Translations under genes and position numbers: made by a program | Notes under the pieces: generated by a model | The model's input: only the letters and a program-made list of their open reading frames with translations | Databases searched by the model: none | What the model was told of the DNA's origin: nothing | Shown: positions 11,061 through 20,756 of the stretch, piece after piece | How the letters are laid out: each line of letters opens with the position of its first letter | Position numbering within the stretch: the stretch's first letter is position 1 | NCBI GenBank assembly: GCA_039621445.1 | Contig: CP154956.1 | Span: 65,922,257-65,986,256 of the forward strand | Reading direction: 5' to 3' | Source: Euglena gracilis | Lineage: Eukaryota; Euglenida; Euglenophyceae; Euglenales | DNA: 64,000 nt

Positions 11061-11231
11061 GGAGGTTAGGCAGGGGGAGGGGGTTGGGGGTTCCGCCCCT
11101 AAAGGAATTTCATGGAGAAACTTCACTGGTGAAGTTCACCGGTGAAGTTTACCGGTGAAGTTCGTCCATGTATTTCCAATGAAGAGGGGGGGGTCCCGCC
11201 CAAAAAACCCAAAATTCACCGCCTGATCTCC
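11061..11231. mobile_element. MITE of the GGAGGTTAGGCAG family, 3-bp duplication
   Basis: AAC at 11058-11060 and 11232-11234 flanks 171 bp with ends GGAGGTTAGGCAG and GGAGATCAGGCGG (inverted). Internal CACCGGTGAAGTT palindromes are present. It belongs with 31762-32205 and 34503-34891. Confidence 0.75.
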
Positions 11232-11671
11232 AACCTCATCCCCACTGGGCAAGACCCCGTGCATGAAGGAACACGGCCCATTGCTTCTGGGGAGTGCTTG
11301 CGGCGACTCGTGGGCAAGGTGCTGATGCGCCAACCCGTGGTGCGAAAGCTCACCCAGGACGGGATGCCTGGTCAATTCAGGGTGGGCTGCCCAGATGCTT
11401 GTGAGCTGATAGGCAGTCTCCGACATCTCGTGACCACTGTCCATTGGTCAGACTCCCAAGACTGGGAGGTCCTGCAATTGGACTTCCGCAACGCGTTCAA
11501 CATGATCCGGAGAGACAATCGTCTCGAAGCGGGAGGGAACGTTGCCCTGAGATGGTAACGTGGCTTGAAACATGCAACGCCGAACATTCAAGCCTTTTTC
11601 TGGGTGACAGTAGCCTTCGAAGCTTGTCGGGGGTTCAGCAAGGCGACCCATGTGGGCCGGCTGCCTTCGCG
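11232..11671 (+). pseudogene. Retroelement block 4: reverse transcriptase palm/fingers
   Basis: The frame reads ...GTRPIASGECLRRLVGK (RT motif 1-2), QFRVGCPDACELIG (motif 2a), then VLQLDFRNAFNMIRRD, the conserved 'hDh.NAFN' motif with the first catalytic Asp. After a 1-base frameshift near 11525 it continues to SGVQQGDPCGPAAFA, the motif B GxxQGDP. The next expected segment, the FADD catalytic pair, is missing because an insertion and apparent deletion lie at 11672. The QQGDP-GP motif is typical of non-LTR elements. Loss of FADD and the frameshift make this copy inactive. Confidence 0.8.
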
Positions 11672-11673
11672 TA

Positions 11674-12216
11674 TGGGACACTATCGGGGGGGGGGACACT
11701 ATCGGGGGGGGGGGGCATGGTCAAGGTTGACGGCTTGTTTTTTTGAAACAAAAAAGACATGTTATTTTTCAAAAAAAAAAAAGTGTCATGGAGGGTTTGG
11801 GGATAATTTTTTTGAAATGTTTTTTTTTAAGAAAAAAATTCCATTTTTTATCTCTGCAGCTTCGAGTCCGTAAAGGGTGCTGGCTTTCACATGTGCCATC
11901 ATTTTAGTGTTTTCGGATGAAGGGTCTGGAAAAACTAAAAAAAACGTGACTTTTTGATGACCACAAAAAAATGACTTTAGAACTTTTTCCTCAAAAAAAT
12001 GGCCATTTTGCAAAGAAAAAGGTCAATTTTTGCCTTTTCAAATATGCGTTTTTTTTTAAATAAAAAAAAAGACATGTGTTTTATTTTTTTAAAAAAAAAC
12101 AAAAAAAACGTCAACTCTGGGCATGGTGAGCCCCTCCCCCATGTGAGGCCCCCCCCCATATGAGACCCCCCTTGAGATTTTGGCTCCCGAGGGGGGGTCT
12201 TATATGGGGGGCATGG
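11674..12216. mobile_element. Outer MITE/insertion with GCATGG ends, hosting another insertion
   Basis: TA at 11672-11673 and 12217-12218 bounds the insertion. The left part carries GGGACACTATCGGGGGG words and the right part GGGGTCTTATATGGGG, ending GGCATGG. A second element (11722-12119) sits inside and duplicates GGCATGGT. It splits the RT gene between motif B and the helix downstream of FADD. Confidence 0.6.
11722..12119. mobile_element. hAT-like MITE, CARRGTTGAC ends, 8-bp duplication
   Basis: The 398-bp unit starts CAAGGTTGACGGCTTG and ends (inverted) CAGAGTTGACG. It is flanked by the exact duplication GGCATGGT (11714-11721 and 12120-12127). The interior is A/T-rich and matches, inverted, the right part of 37329-39439, a longer member with the same termini. 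No protein is encoded. Confidence 0.8.
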
Positions 12217-12256
12217 TATGGTTCGGAGGATGTGAAGGTGCCATGAAGGCATGTGC

Positions 12257-12770
12257 AGGGGGGGGGGGTGTGTTTCGCATTTTTTTGCATTTTTGTGGAT
12301 TTTTTGCACATTTTCCGGATTTGGGGAAATGCGCATTTTTGCGTATTTTTTCGCATTTTTTGCACATTTTTTCAATTTTTTTCGCGCATTTTTTGCATCT
12401 TAAGATTTTCCGGCTTTTTTTGTATGTTGCATTTTCATTTTGGTTTTTTTTTATTTTGATTGATTATTATCAAATTGCTCCTTGACCAATGTTGCATTGA
12501 CGCTGAGTTATGTTGTTTGATTTGTGCTCTGTTCTGCCCCTTTTTTGAAAGAAACTCGAGGTTTCGGAGACCCCACCGCGGGAATCCTACACCCCTGGTC
12601 GCAAGTAGGGGCATCATTGCCATTGGAGATGGTGGACGGAGAGTGCGCGCCTTTTTCCTCCACACTGCCGTTTTGCATGCATGTTTCGCATTTTTTTTTG
12701 AATTTTGCGCATTTTTTGCGCATTTTTGCGCATTTTTTTCTGAGGCCTGGTTAGTGCATCCCCCCCCCCT
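12257..12770. mobile_element. 514-bp insertion with poly-G/poly-C ends and 8-bp duplication
   Basis: GCATGTGC at 12249-12256 and 12771-12778 flanks a unit beginning AGGGGGGGGGG and ending CCCCCCCCCT. The interior is a T-rich series of GCGCATTTTTT-like words, similar to 48480-48840. It interrupts the retroelement in frame: before and after it the reading is AMKAC / ALLQKLPSAHIQ. Confidence 0.75.
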
Positions 12771-13494
12771 GCATGTGCCCTCCTTCAGAAGCTGCCGTCC
12801 GCCCACATCCAGTTCACAAACCTGAGGCTTTGTCTGGATGAATGCAAAGTTAACGACCTACTGAGGACGACCCCGATCGGCCTAGCAACTGCGCAATGCA
12901 CCTTGTTGAGCAAAACTGTTCGGAACACCACGAGCTTGACAGTGGGACGTCCATTGGAAGAGAACCAGTGGAGCTAGGCCACTTTTTGGGAGGTTTGGGA
13001 ATTCGGGACCCCACTACGGAACGCCCCAACACCAGATGGGCCGCTACACTTGACTTCCTGGTACGGGGATATCGAATCCTCGACCTACCTCCCATCTGCA
13101 GCAGGCGTCCCGTGCCTTCTAATTTTGGGCCACAGAGCGAGGTCACCCAAGGACTGTGCGAGTTTCCTCCAGTGGCAAGAACGTTTGTGGATGACCCTGG
13201 CAGCCCAGAGACGCTGCCCCAAAGAAATGCCGACCCAGAAATTCTGGGGGCAGCAGTGTGCCAAGGCACGCCAACATTACATCGCTCCCTTATTGGTGCG
13301 GAAGAAATTGAAGATGGCCTGCCAAAAGAAGCCACACGCCATGGCTTGGGCCTCTGTAATACCGTCAGCTGCCACAAGAACGCTCATCCCGACAAGGGAG
13401 TTCCAAGCTCTGATGCAATGGTCTCTGGGAGCCCCGGTTGTTTCTTCCTCTGAAGGAGACCCTGGGTGCCCTCGGTGCCACAACCCCTTACACC
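12771..13494 (+). pseudogene. Retroelement block 5: post-RT linker to zinc knuckle
   Basis: It starts LQKLPSAHIQFTNLRLCL and DECKVNDLLRTT, which match the related copy at 36865 (DACKVNDLLRTT). Further on come KPHAMAWASVIPSA, IPTREFQALMQWSLGAP and CPRCHNP, matching the second copy at 35639-36412. The block ends inside the CCHC knuckle at the TA where the Tc1/IS630 element inserted. An in-frame stop and a shift lie near 12970. Homology to the second copy is visible residue by residue. Confidence 0.8.
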
Positions 13495-13496
13495 TA

Positions 13497-16400
13497 GCGT
13501 CTGAAATGTTTGCCCATGGCTGACAAAAATATTTGCCCAATCCCTCAAAATTTTCGCCCAGCGCCCACAAAAAAATTTTCGCCCAGCGCCCAGAGCTGTC
13601 AAAAATTTTTGCACCGCGCCGCCAAAAATATTTGCACTTGCTAAAAAAATGTTTGCCCTCCGTCATTTTATTTTTGCACAATGAAAAAAAAACCTTTCAA
13701 ATGCACCGGTGCTTGAGTGCTTGCAGATGAATTCTCAACGACGAATCCAGTGCGCCTGTGGATGGGCGCAATGACTTGCAGGCCCAAGGCCTGCATGCCA
13801 CCAGAACAGAAAGGCGAGGGGGATCCGGTAGAAAAGGCAGCATGACTGTTGCGGACGAACATTTCATGACAGCACACAGAGTGTGCTTTGAGGTGAGGTT
13901 CGTCGCTGCGGTCAGACGCCAATCATCACCCACACCACGCTGTACTGTACAACTGGTTGATGGTGTACAGGAGCTTGTGAACCTGCGTAGATAATTTTCA
14001 ATGAGAATTTCAGGTTGCCAGCACACCTGCTGAGCATCACAAACAATCCCACAGCAGAGGGGGGAGGGTTCCAGAATTCCTGAACATCTGAATAGTTGTT
14101 TGGTGCAACGCCCAAAGTGCTTTCAATCTACCCAATTCAAATTCAAACTGAAACATGTGCACCTGTCAGAAGTCCATATTCGTTGATCCTCTCAACAACC
14201 ATTTCCGCATTTCACTGTAATATGACATAATATTCTGCAGTGCCAACTCAGACAAAATGCGGGCAACCAGTGCCTGCAGCTCTTCTGTGTTATGGGGGCA
14301 CTGTAACATGTCTTCTCCAGAAGAAAAAAAACATACCACGGTTGCAACTGACACATGTGCTTGCAACAGGCCATGCCCCCCAAGATAATTCCCTCCCCCA
14401 CCCTCAGAGGCCGGGCAGTCCAATGGGTTCCAACCCCCCCACCCCTAATCCAGTACAGGTGATGCATCTCATTGGGAGGATCTGGGAACCGTGCTCCTCT
14501 CCTTTGCAAACCAGTGTGAACCAAACATGTGCCCCCCCAAAAAATAAACTCTCTACAGGAAAAATGCATCAATGGATTGGGAAAAAAAAACTCGTCAAAA
14601 AAAAACAACAAATGAAGACATCTTTGCGGGGTCTGTATCTGCGAATTCTTTGTTTGAAGGCAGAGAAAATATTTTCCACAGGGTTAAGTTGTGGAGAATA
14701 CACCGCAGACAGCTTCTGCCTGTACAATCAATTCTTTTTGGGAAGAAGCTGAATGGGAGAAATTGCAATTCAATTCCAGTGTTCACAAATGCACCTCGGA
14801 CGTCCTGAAAAACAAAGAATTTGTTCTCCTGCATCGAACAAGACGAAGCACCTCAGTCTTATGTATTGTAGCGTTGTCCATGATGATAAGTCGCCTTCTT
14901 GCCGGGAGTGTCTCCAAATTCGGCAAAACTTCATCATCAATGAATTCACGGATCTTCTGTGCATTGAATGCCTTTTTGATCACTTTGAACAAGAAACTCT
15001 GCGGCCCTTCAGGCGTTGGGTCAGTTGTCCTTGGAAAATTTTACAAAGGAGAATTCAAAACAGCTGTTCAAAAGACAACTGTGTGTGCAAATGACAACCT
15101 ACAAATTGACCCCTCGACATGAAGGTACTCTGATAGTAGCCCTGTGACCAATAGGTGCCCACCCATATCCTCTGGCACAAGAATGAAGATTTGTAGCAGG
15201 TGTATTCTGTCAGAGACTTGCCATCTGGCCCAAAAATAAAAAAAATTCGCCTCCAACCGGATTCACGGGTAAAAATTAAACTACGGAAGCACTGTGCCTC
15301 GACCAAAATGTGGTTGTACACTAAAAAAGACCGAAAAAGCTTGTACAATCTTCCAAACCAGAGAAATGGAGTGAGAGTCCACTTCGGGTTTCAATACCCC
15401 CCCCTTTTGTTACATGAAGTTCACAATGTAACGGGCGGAGGGTCCTGGCCCCACCGTCCAATTGCACCTAGGCCCCGGTTTGCACAAGATATTGGTCAAA
15501 AAAAAAGAGAAGCAACCTGTGCGATGCCACTTTCGTCAAAGAAGAGCAGAGCACTATTGGGAAGCTGGGCAATCGCATTGCAATAAGTCTGCCTCTCAAT
15601 TTTTGTGTCTGGATCGTTCCTTACAGAATTGCAATGTACATGTTTATCGAGACTCAGAGTGTGGTAGCAACAGCAACAAAGGCGCTGGAGACTACAGATG
15701 TTCTTGTGCAAATTTGTCACCCACCTCAGTTTCGAAATATGCAGACTAAAATCCCTGAGGGTGGCAGGGGGGGGATCATAAGCCGTGTGTAATATCTTTG
15801 CAACTTTGGGCACGACCTTTGGGGATCAAATGTTGCCGTTTGAAACTCCATCAGGGTTTTCCCATCTAATTGAACAAGTCAAAAACAAGATCGCACTTTG
15901 TGAATGGAATTGAGGAGGTAAACCCTGGACTCCACCGCATCCTCTTGAGTGCTCGGCTGACTGTTTCCGCCAAAACCAGGGATATTTCTTTGTTCAATGT
16001 CATTTTAAAAACACAAAAAACGTCCCTGAGGGAAACCTCCACATCATACATGCGCTTAAGCCGTCGACAAACCGCCTTCAAATTGAGCCCAGAGTCCGCT
16101 CGGAGGATGCGCTCAATCTTGGAGTGGAGTAGATCAAAATTCTTTCTTCTCCTTCCACGCAATTCTGTTTGATGAAAACCTATGGAAAAGAAAGTTGAAA
16201 TGTCATAATTATAGGAATGTGGTGCGGCACCTTCAGGGGAGGTACACTGAGAAAAGTCTGCATGCAGCTGGTATGCAGTTCGTCTCTTCAAATGGTACTG
16301 TCTCATCAATTGTGGAACTCTGAGAAATCAGACAATGGGAAAAACGAACGTAGACAAAAACATACGTCATATCAGAATTCTCAGACAGCGTCCGATAAAT

Positions 16401-16672
16401 GTCATTCAACTTGTCCTTGGACAACCTTGTGTAAATTCCTCTACAACGTCTCGGGCGACGGGGCATGAAAAAAAGGCGACTGTGCAAAACACCCGATCCG
16501 TGTGCAAAAATTTTCGGAACGTAGGCAAATATTTTTGAGATAAAGTGGCAAACATTTTTGAGATAACGTGCGAACAAATTTTTAACAGGTGCAAACATTT
16601 TTGAGATAAGGTGCAAAAATATTGACCAAAAGTGCAAAAACATACGGTGTGGAGTGCGAAAGAATCGGGCGT
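13497..16672 (-). mobile_element. 3.2-kb Tc1/IS630-like transposon
   Basis: TA at 13495-13496 and 16673-16674 bounds 3176 bp. The ends are imperfect inverted repeats: CACCTA|GCGTCTGA on the left and CACCTA|ACGCCCGA read from the right. Both subterminal zones carry many copies of a TTTGC/GCAAA word: left 'AAATATTTGCCC', 'TTTTTGCACC'; right 'GGTGCAAACATTTTTGAGATAA'. The minus strand encodes a DDE transposase (14560-16309). Insertion at TA with a DDE protein of this type is the Tc1/mariner/IS630 signature. It lies within the zinc knuckle of the retroelement, so it is younger than the retroelement. Confidence 0.85.
14560..16309 (-). CDS. Tc1/IS630-type DDE transposase, intron-containing or decayed
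   Basis: Pieces on three minus frames align to the DDE_3/Tc1-IS630 family. The N-terminal part (16309-15866) carries an HTH-like segment, IERILRADSGLNLKAVCRRL. The first catalytic Asp is in LLFFDESGIAQ (codon about 15535-15537). The second is in LIIMDNATIH (14876-14878). The third residue, Glu, is in YSPQLNPVENIF (14674-14676), followed by a basic tail. Possible GT-AG introns would join the frames: one ending TTCTTTTCCATAG near 16190 and one ending TTTGTTTTTCAG just after the second Asp; removing the latter brings the D-to-E spacing closer to the family norm. All three acidic residues are kept, so the gene may be spliced and functional rather than broken. Exact exon limits are uncertain. Confidence 0.75.
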
Positions 16673-16674
16673 TA

Positions 16675-17268
16675 GGTGTAGATGCAAGAGGTCACACCTA
16701 GTTTGTTGCCACCGGAACAACATTGTGCGGCGACACGGGGCGGTGCAATCGACATCTTGGGTCTTGCCCAAAAGGCTGGATTCCTGGCTAGAAGGGAGGA
16801 GAGCGCCCCAGACGGCTCACGGCCAGGTGACGTCTTCGTGATGCGATAGTATTGCAATGAAATCCCCCATCTGAAAAACTAATGGGTTTATCTTGCCCCC
16901 CGTTTCACAAAGGGTTGGGAAAAAGAAAGGAGCATGTCCGGGGGGTCCTTAAGAAAACCGCCGCTGTGGACATTTCCATTGGTTGGACATTTCCTTTGGT
17001 TGGTGTGCCATCGCCTGCATTGCAACTCCCGCCGATCATGTGCTGCTCCTATTTTACCATCATTCGCTTGCAAGTCAAAGCTGCCCAAATCCGCAAAGAC
17101 GCTCAAATCGGAAAAGGCCAAAAGAAACGACGCAGGAGACATGTGAATTACGCGGAGTTGGGCAGGATTTTTTTGTGATGATCCGGGATGATCAAGGTGC
17201 AGTTTCACGTACGCTCCTGGAAGAATTGGTATCCACCTTGCCGACAGCCGTCAAGTGCAAAATTTTGA
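16675..17268 (+). pseudogene. Retroelement block 6: zinc knuckle end and restriction-like endonuclease
   Basis: It starts in the middle of the CCHC knuckle (SHLVCCHRNNIVRRHGAV), closely matching NHLVCCPKNNTLRRHGAL of the second copy. After a frame change it reads AQKAGFLARREE, then SRPGDVFV, the Arg-Pro-x-Asp of restriction-like endonucleases, and later KKTAAVDISI, the second acidic motif. Stops and shifts occur between them. Tail homology becomes weak after about 17100. Confidence 0.65.
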
Positions 17269-17273
17269 CATTA

Positions 17274-17495
17274 CCCTCACCCCCCCTCAAAGTGGCCACC
17301 CTCCGGGTACCGTGGGACCCCAAAATGGCCACTCTGGCAGGGGGGACACTTTGGGGGGGGGGGGGGTCAAGTTTTGGCCTCCGGCGTCTTTGGCGCCAAA
17401 GGAAAATGGCCACTTTGGGGGGGGTAACCTGAAATTTGCAAAAAAAAATGGCCACTTTGGGGGGGAGGGACACTTTGAGGGGGGGGGGGGGAGGG
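17274..17495. mobile_element. MITE of the TA/CCCTCACCCC family
   Basis: TA at 17272-17273 and 17496-17497. The ends are CCCTCACCCCCC and, inverted, CCCTCCCCCC, with internal CAAAGTGGCC words in both orientations. It closely matches 26583-26794 in the opposite orientation. Confidence 0.8.
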
Positions 17496-17497
17496 TA

Positions 17498-17733
17498 CCA
17501 CCTCCCCCCCCCTAATTGACCGTGGGACCTCTCCACGGGACCCCCCTTTTGGTCAATTAGGGGGGGGGGTTCAATTAGGGGGGGGTTGGTCAATTGGGGG
17601 GGGTACCGTCAATTAGGGGGTGCTTCGGCACGGAATCCCCCCGGGCAGTCAATTAGGGGGGGGGTTGAAAAAATTTTCCCCGGGGCGTTTGGTCAATTAG
17701 GGGGGGGGGGGTCAATTAGGGGGGGGGAGGTGG
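17498..17733. mobile_element. MITE with CCACCTCCCC ends and TCAATTAGGGG words
   Basis: It shares the TA at 17496-17497 with the previous MITE and ends before TA at 17734-17735. The inverted ends are CCACCTCCCCCCCC / GGGGGGGAGGTGG. Inside are seven to eight GTCAATTAGGGGGG words in both orientations. Confidence 0.75.
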
Positions 17734-17735
17734 TA

Positions 17736-18110
17736 CATTGAAAATCCAATGGGGAGAGGTGTTCTTTTGCCAAAAGTGGCCCAAAATGTACATTCCCCCC
17801 CCAAGTTTTTGCATATTCACCCCCCGATTGGGGGGTTCTGGAGCCATTCGGGTGGGTTTTGACTGGTGTTCAGGTGATTTGGACAACAGTTTCTTTGGGG
17901 GGGTTTAAAAGTCGGCGATACCAACCCGTGAGTACATTGGAGTGGGTAGTCGGCCGGTAGTGGGTAGCCGGCTACCCACTACCCCCCCCCCCCCCCGACT
18001 CGCCGACTAGGTACCGACTCGGCCTAGTCGGCCAACCTGTGGGTAGTCGGCCGATTAGTCGGCCAACTACCCACTGCCCCCCCCCAGTCTACTGTTTGGC
18101 ACCGAAGATT
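17736..18110. repeat. TAGTCGGCCGACTA element, copy 1
   Basis: It matches 45100-45480 over about 370 bp (shared phrases AATGGGGAGAGGTGT, GCATATTCACCCCC, GAGTGGGTAGTCGGCC). The right part is built of TAGTCGGCC palindromes followed by runs of C and ends CAGTCTACTGTTTGGCAC. Target duplication was not resolved. Confidence 0.6.
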
Positions 18111-18798
18111 GGGGCCAAAATGAAGAATTTGTAATTATCAAAAAAAAAACTCCAACAAAAATTCAAGAATCGCCAGGGGAACAAAACTCACAAAAAAAAG
18201 TAAAAAAAAAAAAAAGCAAAACAAACCCCGCAACACACAAATTTTTCCAAAATCGGAAAAATGCAAAGCAAAACAACAACAACAACAAAACATGATTTTG
18301 TTCTTCCCTCAGGCATGGTGATAATCCAATGTTTTCATTGCCTACCCAAACATTGGGTGGTCAGATAACCCAGATGTTTCCATGTAAACCCGAGCCACAA
18401 AGCTCCAACCGGAAAGAAAAGAAAAATAGTCCTGAGTTGTCTTGGAAAATGACCCCCCCTAATCAGGGCGGGATTGAGGTTGAGGTTTGGAAAAAAACCT
18501 CAACCTCAATGTCAACAACCTCAACCTCAACCTCAACCTCAATGTCACCTCAATGTCCAAAATTCAAATAATTGAACTCACAAAAAGCATCGATGGGACC
18601 ATCTCGTCTTGAAAAATCCTTCCTTAAAGGCAAGTTTGTCAGCTTTTCTGCCAATTTACAACATAAGTGGGTGGAAACAAGAAAAACATTGTAGGTTGGT
18701 GATTTAAACCTTGAGATAAGTGACCAACTGCCCAATTTTTGAAAAAATCCATGTAATTTGCCTCTCTTTGTAACAATTTGTTCAAAGCTTTTTGTTGT
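18111..18798. other. Unassigned; GAGGTTGAGGTT fold-back
   Basis: A-rich start (to 18300). 18466-18560 is a fold-back of GAGGTTGAGGTT against AACCTCAACCTC, similar in style to 22160-22240. No gene is recognised. Confidence 0.45.
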
Positions 18799-18867
18799 TA
18801 AAACCTATTTCCTGGGCCCGACGCCTGTCTTGAATTTCTACAGACAGTAGCAGATTTCAGGCTGAAT

Positions 18868-19062
18868 CCGTTAGTGTAAAACGATTTCCAAGATAGGCGT
18901 TTGTTAGTGTAAAACGATTTCCAAGACAGGCGTTTGTTAGTGAAAACGATTTCCAAGACAGGCGACCGTTAGTGTAAAACGATTTCCAAGACAGGCGTTT
19001 ATTAGTGTAAAACGATTTCCAAGACAGGTGATCGTTAGTGTAAAACGATTTCCAAGACAGAC
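18868..19062. repeat. T1 left tandem array, six 33-bp units
   Basis: Six units of GTTAGTGTAAAACGATTTCC with 7-10 variable bases. The same unit forms the array at 20013-20258, in the same orientation. Confidence 0.9.
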
Positions 19063-19260
19063 AAAAAAGGTCCTAAAAAAGCAAGATGTGAGGAGTTAAC
19101 AAGACACAGCTGAGGCGGTGGTGCTGTTGATGTTGATGCGGTGCGGTGGACGTGGAAACGAAAGGGGGGACCCCGCAACGGGGACACAAGGCGGCCAACT
19201 GATGCACATATTGTGCGAGCTGCACAGGCAGCTGAAAACGTGGGAACAACGAATGGGAGC

Positions 19261-19963
19261 CTATTGCTCCATTGCCTTGTGGCAACCGTCACACGCCCAG
19301 CCGAAACGGGGTGGGTGACGCAAATTCACACACTTCCAATGCCACCACACACTGCACACCTCACAACGCACACCACGGAAATCACGGCAATCTGTTTTTT
19401 TTGGTACCGGAACACTGCACACGCCACAAATTGGAGCGCCATTAGGAACGGGGAGCGGGAAAACAGTGGGAATGTTCGTAGTGTCCACCGCCACTGGGGC
19501 CCACGGTGCGAGCTGCAATTTTTGGGGCCGTTGCATTGTACGCCCTCATCATGCCGTTCACATAACTTCGCCAGGAGTCTGCAGAAAGTTCTTTTAGTGG
19601 GAAGTTCTGTGTGGCCCGCTGTTGTTTGCAACTTTCCACGTCAGCCTCATCGTCAAACAAATACACCGGAAAAATGGTGCGACGAGCCCAACCTCGCAAA
19701 TATTCGTCCAACGAGTCATACTTTAACCCGTTATCCGCACAAAAATCGACAAAAGTCAGAAAATGTAGGATGCCGGATCGTTGGACGCCTTGCGCTCCGG
19801 AAAGTCTCTTGGTTTCTTTCTTAGCAAACAAGGGGCCATTCACCGGGTCATCTGCCTCCTGCTTACCGCCCTCAGAAATTTTGCGGATCGCAGCAACAAA
19901 TTCCTCAGGGGGGGGCGGAGGTTTCAGTCCGGCCAACGCCACAAGGTTCGCCCGTTTAGCCAT
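19261..19963 (-). pseudogene. Tyrosine-recombinase-family N-terminal domain with C4HC3 PHD-like finger (T1)
   Basis: The likely start is the ATG at 19961-19963 (MAKRANLVALAGLK), which matches the MAKRA/MAKKA starts of the sister genes. The first ~150 residues align with them: DPVNGPLFAKKETKRLSG, FVDFCADNGLKYDSL and DSWRSYVNGMMRAY, the helical SAM-like core-binding domain of tyrosine recombinases. After one frame change near 19510 the reading gives C-x2-C-x17-C-x2-C-x4-H-x2-C-x12-C-x2-C with Trp two residues before the last pair, a PHD-finger spacing (about 19265-19430). No box I Arg or C-terminal catalytic part is present. Either the catalytic half was replaced by the finger or this is a deletion derivative. 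Confidence 0.65.
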
Positions 19964-20012
19964 TAAGAACAAAAACTGAGGACAAGAAGAACATATCACC
20001 ATCATCAAAGAG

Positions 20013-20258
20013 CAAACGATTTCCAAGACAGGCGTTTGTTAGTGTAAAACGATTTCCAAGACAGGCGTTTGTTAGTGTAAAATGATTTCCAAGACAGGCG
20101 ACCGTTAGTGTAAAACGATTTCCAAGACAGGGATCCGTTAGTGTAAAACGATTTCCAGGACAGGGATCCGTTAGTGTAAAACGATTTCCAGGACAGGGAT
20201 CCGTTAGTGTAAAACGATTTTCAAGACAGGGATGTGTTAGTGTAAAACGATTTCCAAG
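20013..20258. repeat. T1 right tandem array, about eight units
   Basis: The same 33-bp unit as 18868-19062, with variants such as GGGATCCGTTAGTG. It begins directly upstream of the T1 gene start. Confidence 0.9.
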
Positions 20259-20371
20259 ACGGCGTACGTTTTCTTGAAAAAAATGACAAAACCGGCCAAA
20301 ACCCAAGCCAGGTGCATCGGTCGAATGAATTTTCAAGACAGGCGTGCAGGCCCAGACGAAATAGGTTTTAG

Positions 20372-20472
20372 TAAATCAACAGGCACTAACGATTTCAGCA
20401 GGGGCGCCGGGCCGCTCGCTTCGCTCGCACGGCACGGCGCCCCTGCTGAAATTGTTAGTGTCTGTTGATTTA
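20372..20472. repeat. Hairpin H1a beside T1
   Basis: The 43-base arms start TAAATCAACAGGCACTAACG and pair with few mismatches around a loop of about 15 bases containing GCTTCGC. It is followed by TATAAAAACC. It lies just outside the T1 right terminal repeat. Confidence 0.9.
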
Positions 20473-20473
20473 T

Positions 20474-20737
20474 ATAAAAACCTATTTCCGACAGGGATGT
20501 GTTAGTGTAAAACGATTTCCAAGACGGCGTATGTTTTCTTGAAAAAAATGACAAAACCGGCCAAAACTCAAGCCAGGTGCATCGGTCGAATGAATTTTCA
20601 AGACAGGCGTGCGGGCCCAGACGAAATAGGTTTTATTAAATCAACAGACACTAACGATTTCAGCAGGGGCGCCGGGCCGCTCGCTTCGCTCGCACGGCCC
20701 GGCGCCCCTGCTGAAATCGTTAGTGTCTGTTGATTTA
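20474..20737. repeat. Second copy of T1 right end plus hairpin H1b
   Basis: 20474-20636 repeats the T1 right terminal zone (GGGATGTGTTAGTG ... GACGAAATAGGTTTTA). 20637-20737 is a second hairpin with perfect 43-base arms, followed by TATATATAG. Right end and hairpin were therefore duplicated as a unit, which suggests they behave as one module. Confidence 0.85.
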
Positions 20738-20756
20738 TATATAGAATCATTTTCCT

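Larger units (their letters stand above)
9780..17268 (+). pseudogene. Non-LTR retroelement (RT + restriction-like endonuclease), fragmented by nested insertions
   Basis: Seven colinear plus-strand blocks (about 9780-9927, 10369-10482, 10867-10972, 11232-11671, 12217-12256, 12771-13494 and 16675-17268) read as successive parts of one reverse-transcriptase polyprotein when the intervening insertions are set aside. The joins at the RT blocks fall at identifiable target duplications. The order is N-terminal linker, RT motifs, post-RT linker, CCHC knuckle, then endonuclease with RPGD. The partial copy at 35639-36886 on the other strand shows the same protein order. Several 1-2 base shifts and a missing RT catalytic segment show it is dead. 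The architecture resembles R2/CRE-like elements with a C-terminal restriction-like endonuclease. Confidence 0.75.
18799..20370 (-). mobile_element. Tyrosine-recombinase element T1
   Basis: The ends are about 38-bp imperfect inverted repeats. The left is 18799-18836 (TAAAACCTATTTC, then CTGGGCCCGACGCCTGTCTT) and the right is 20330-20370 (same order inverted). Inside, two arrays of a 33-bp unit (TTAGTGTAAAACGATTTCCA core) flank a minus-strand tyrosine-recombinase-like gene. A 101-bp perfect hairpin (20372-20472) follows the right end, on the gene's 5' side. The GGCCCGACGCCTG terminal motif is shared with the T2 and T4 elements. Confidence 0.75.

Noticed and set aside
12135-12770. Lys/Asn/Phe-rich frames as a coding gene
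   Set aside because: They derive from GCATTTTTT words inside an insertion with exact 8-bp duplications.
18868-20258. CRISPR-like array (33-bp repeats, variable spacers)
   Set aside because: Units are tandem with only 7-10 variable bases, the context is eukaryotic transposon DNA, and no cas genes exist.
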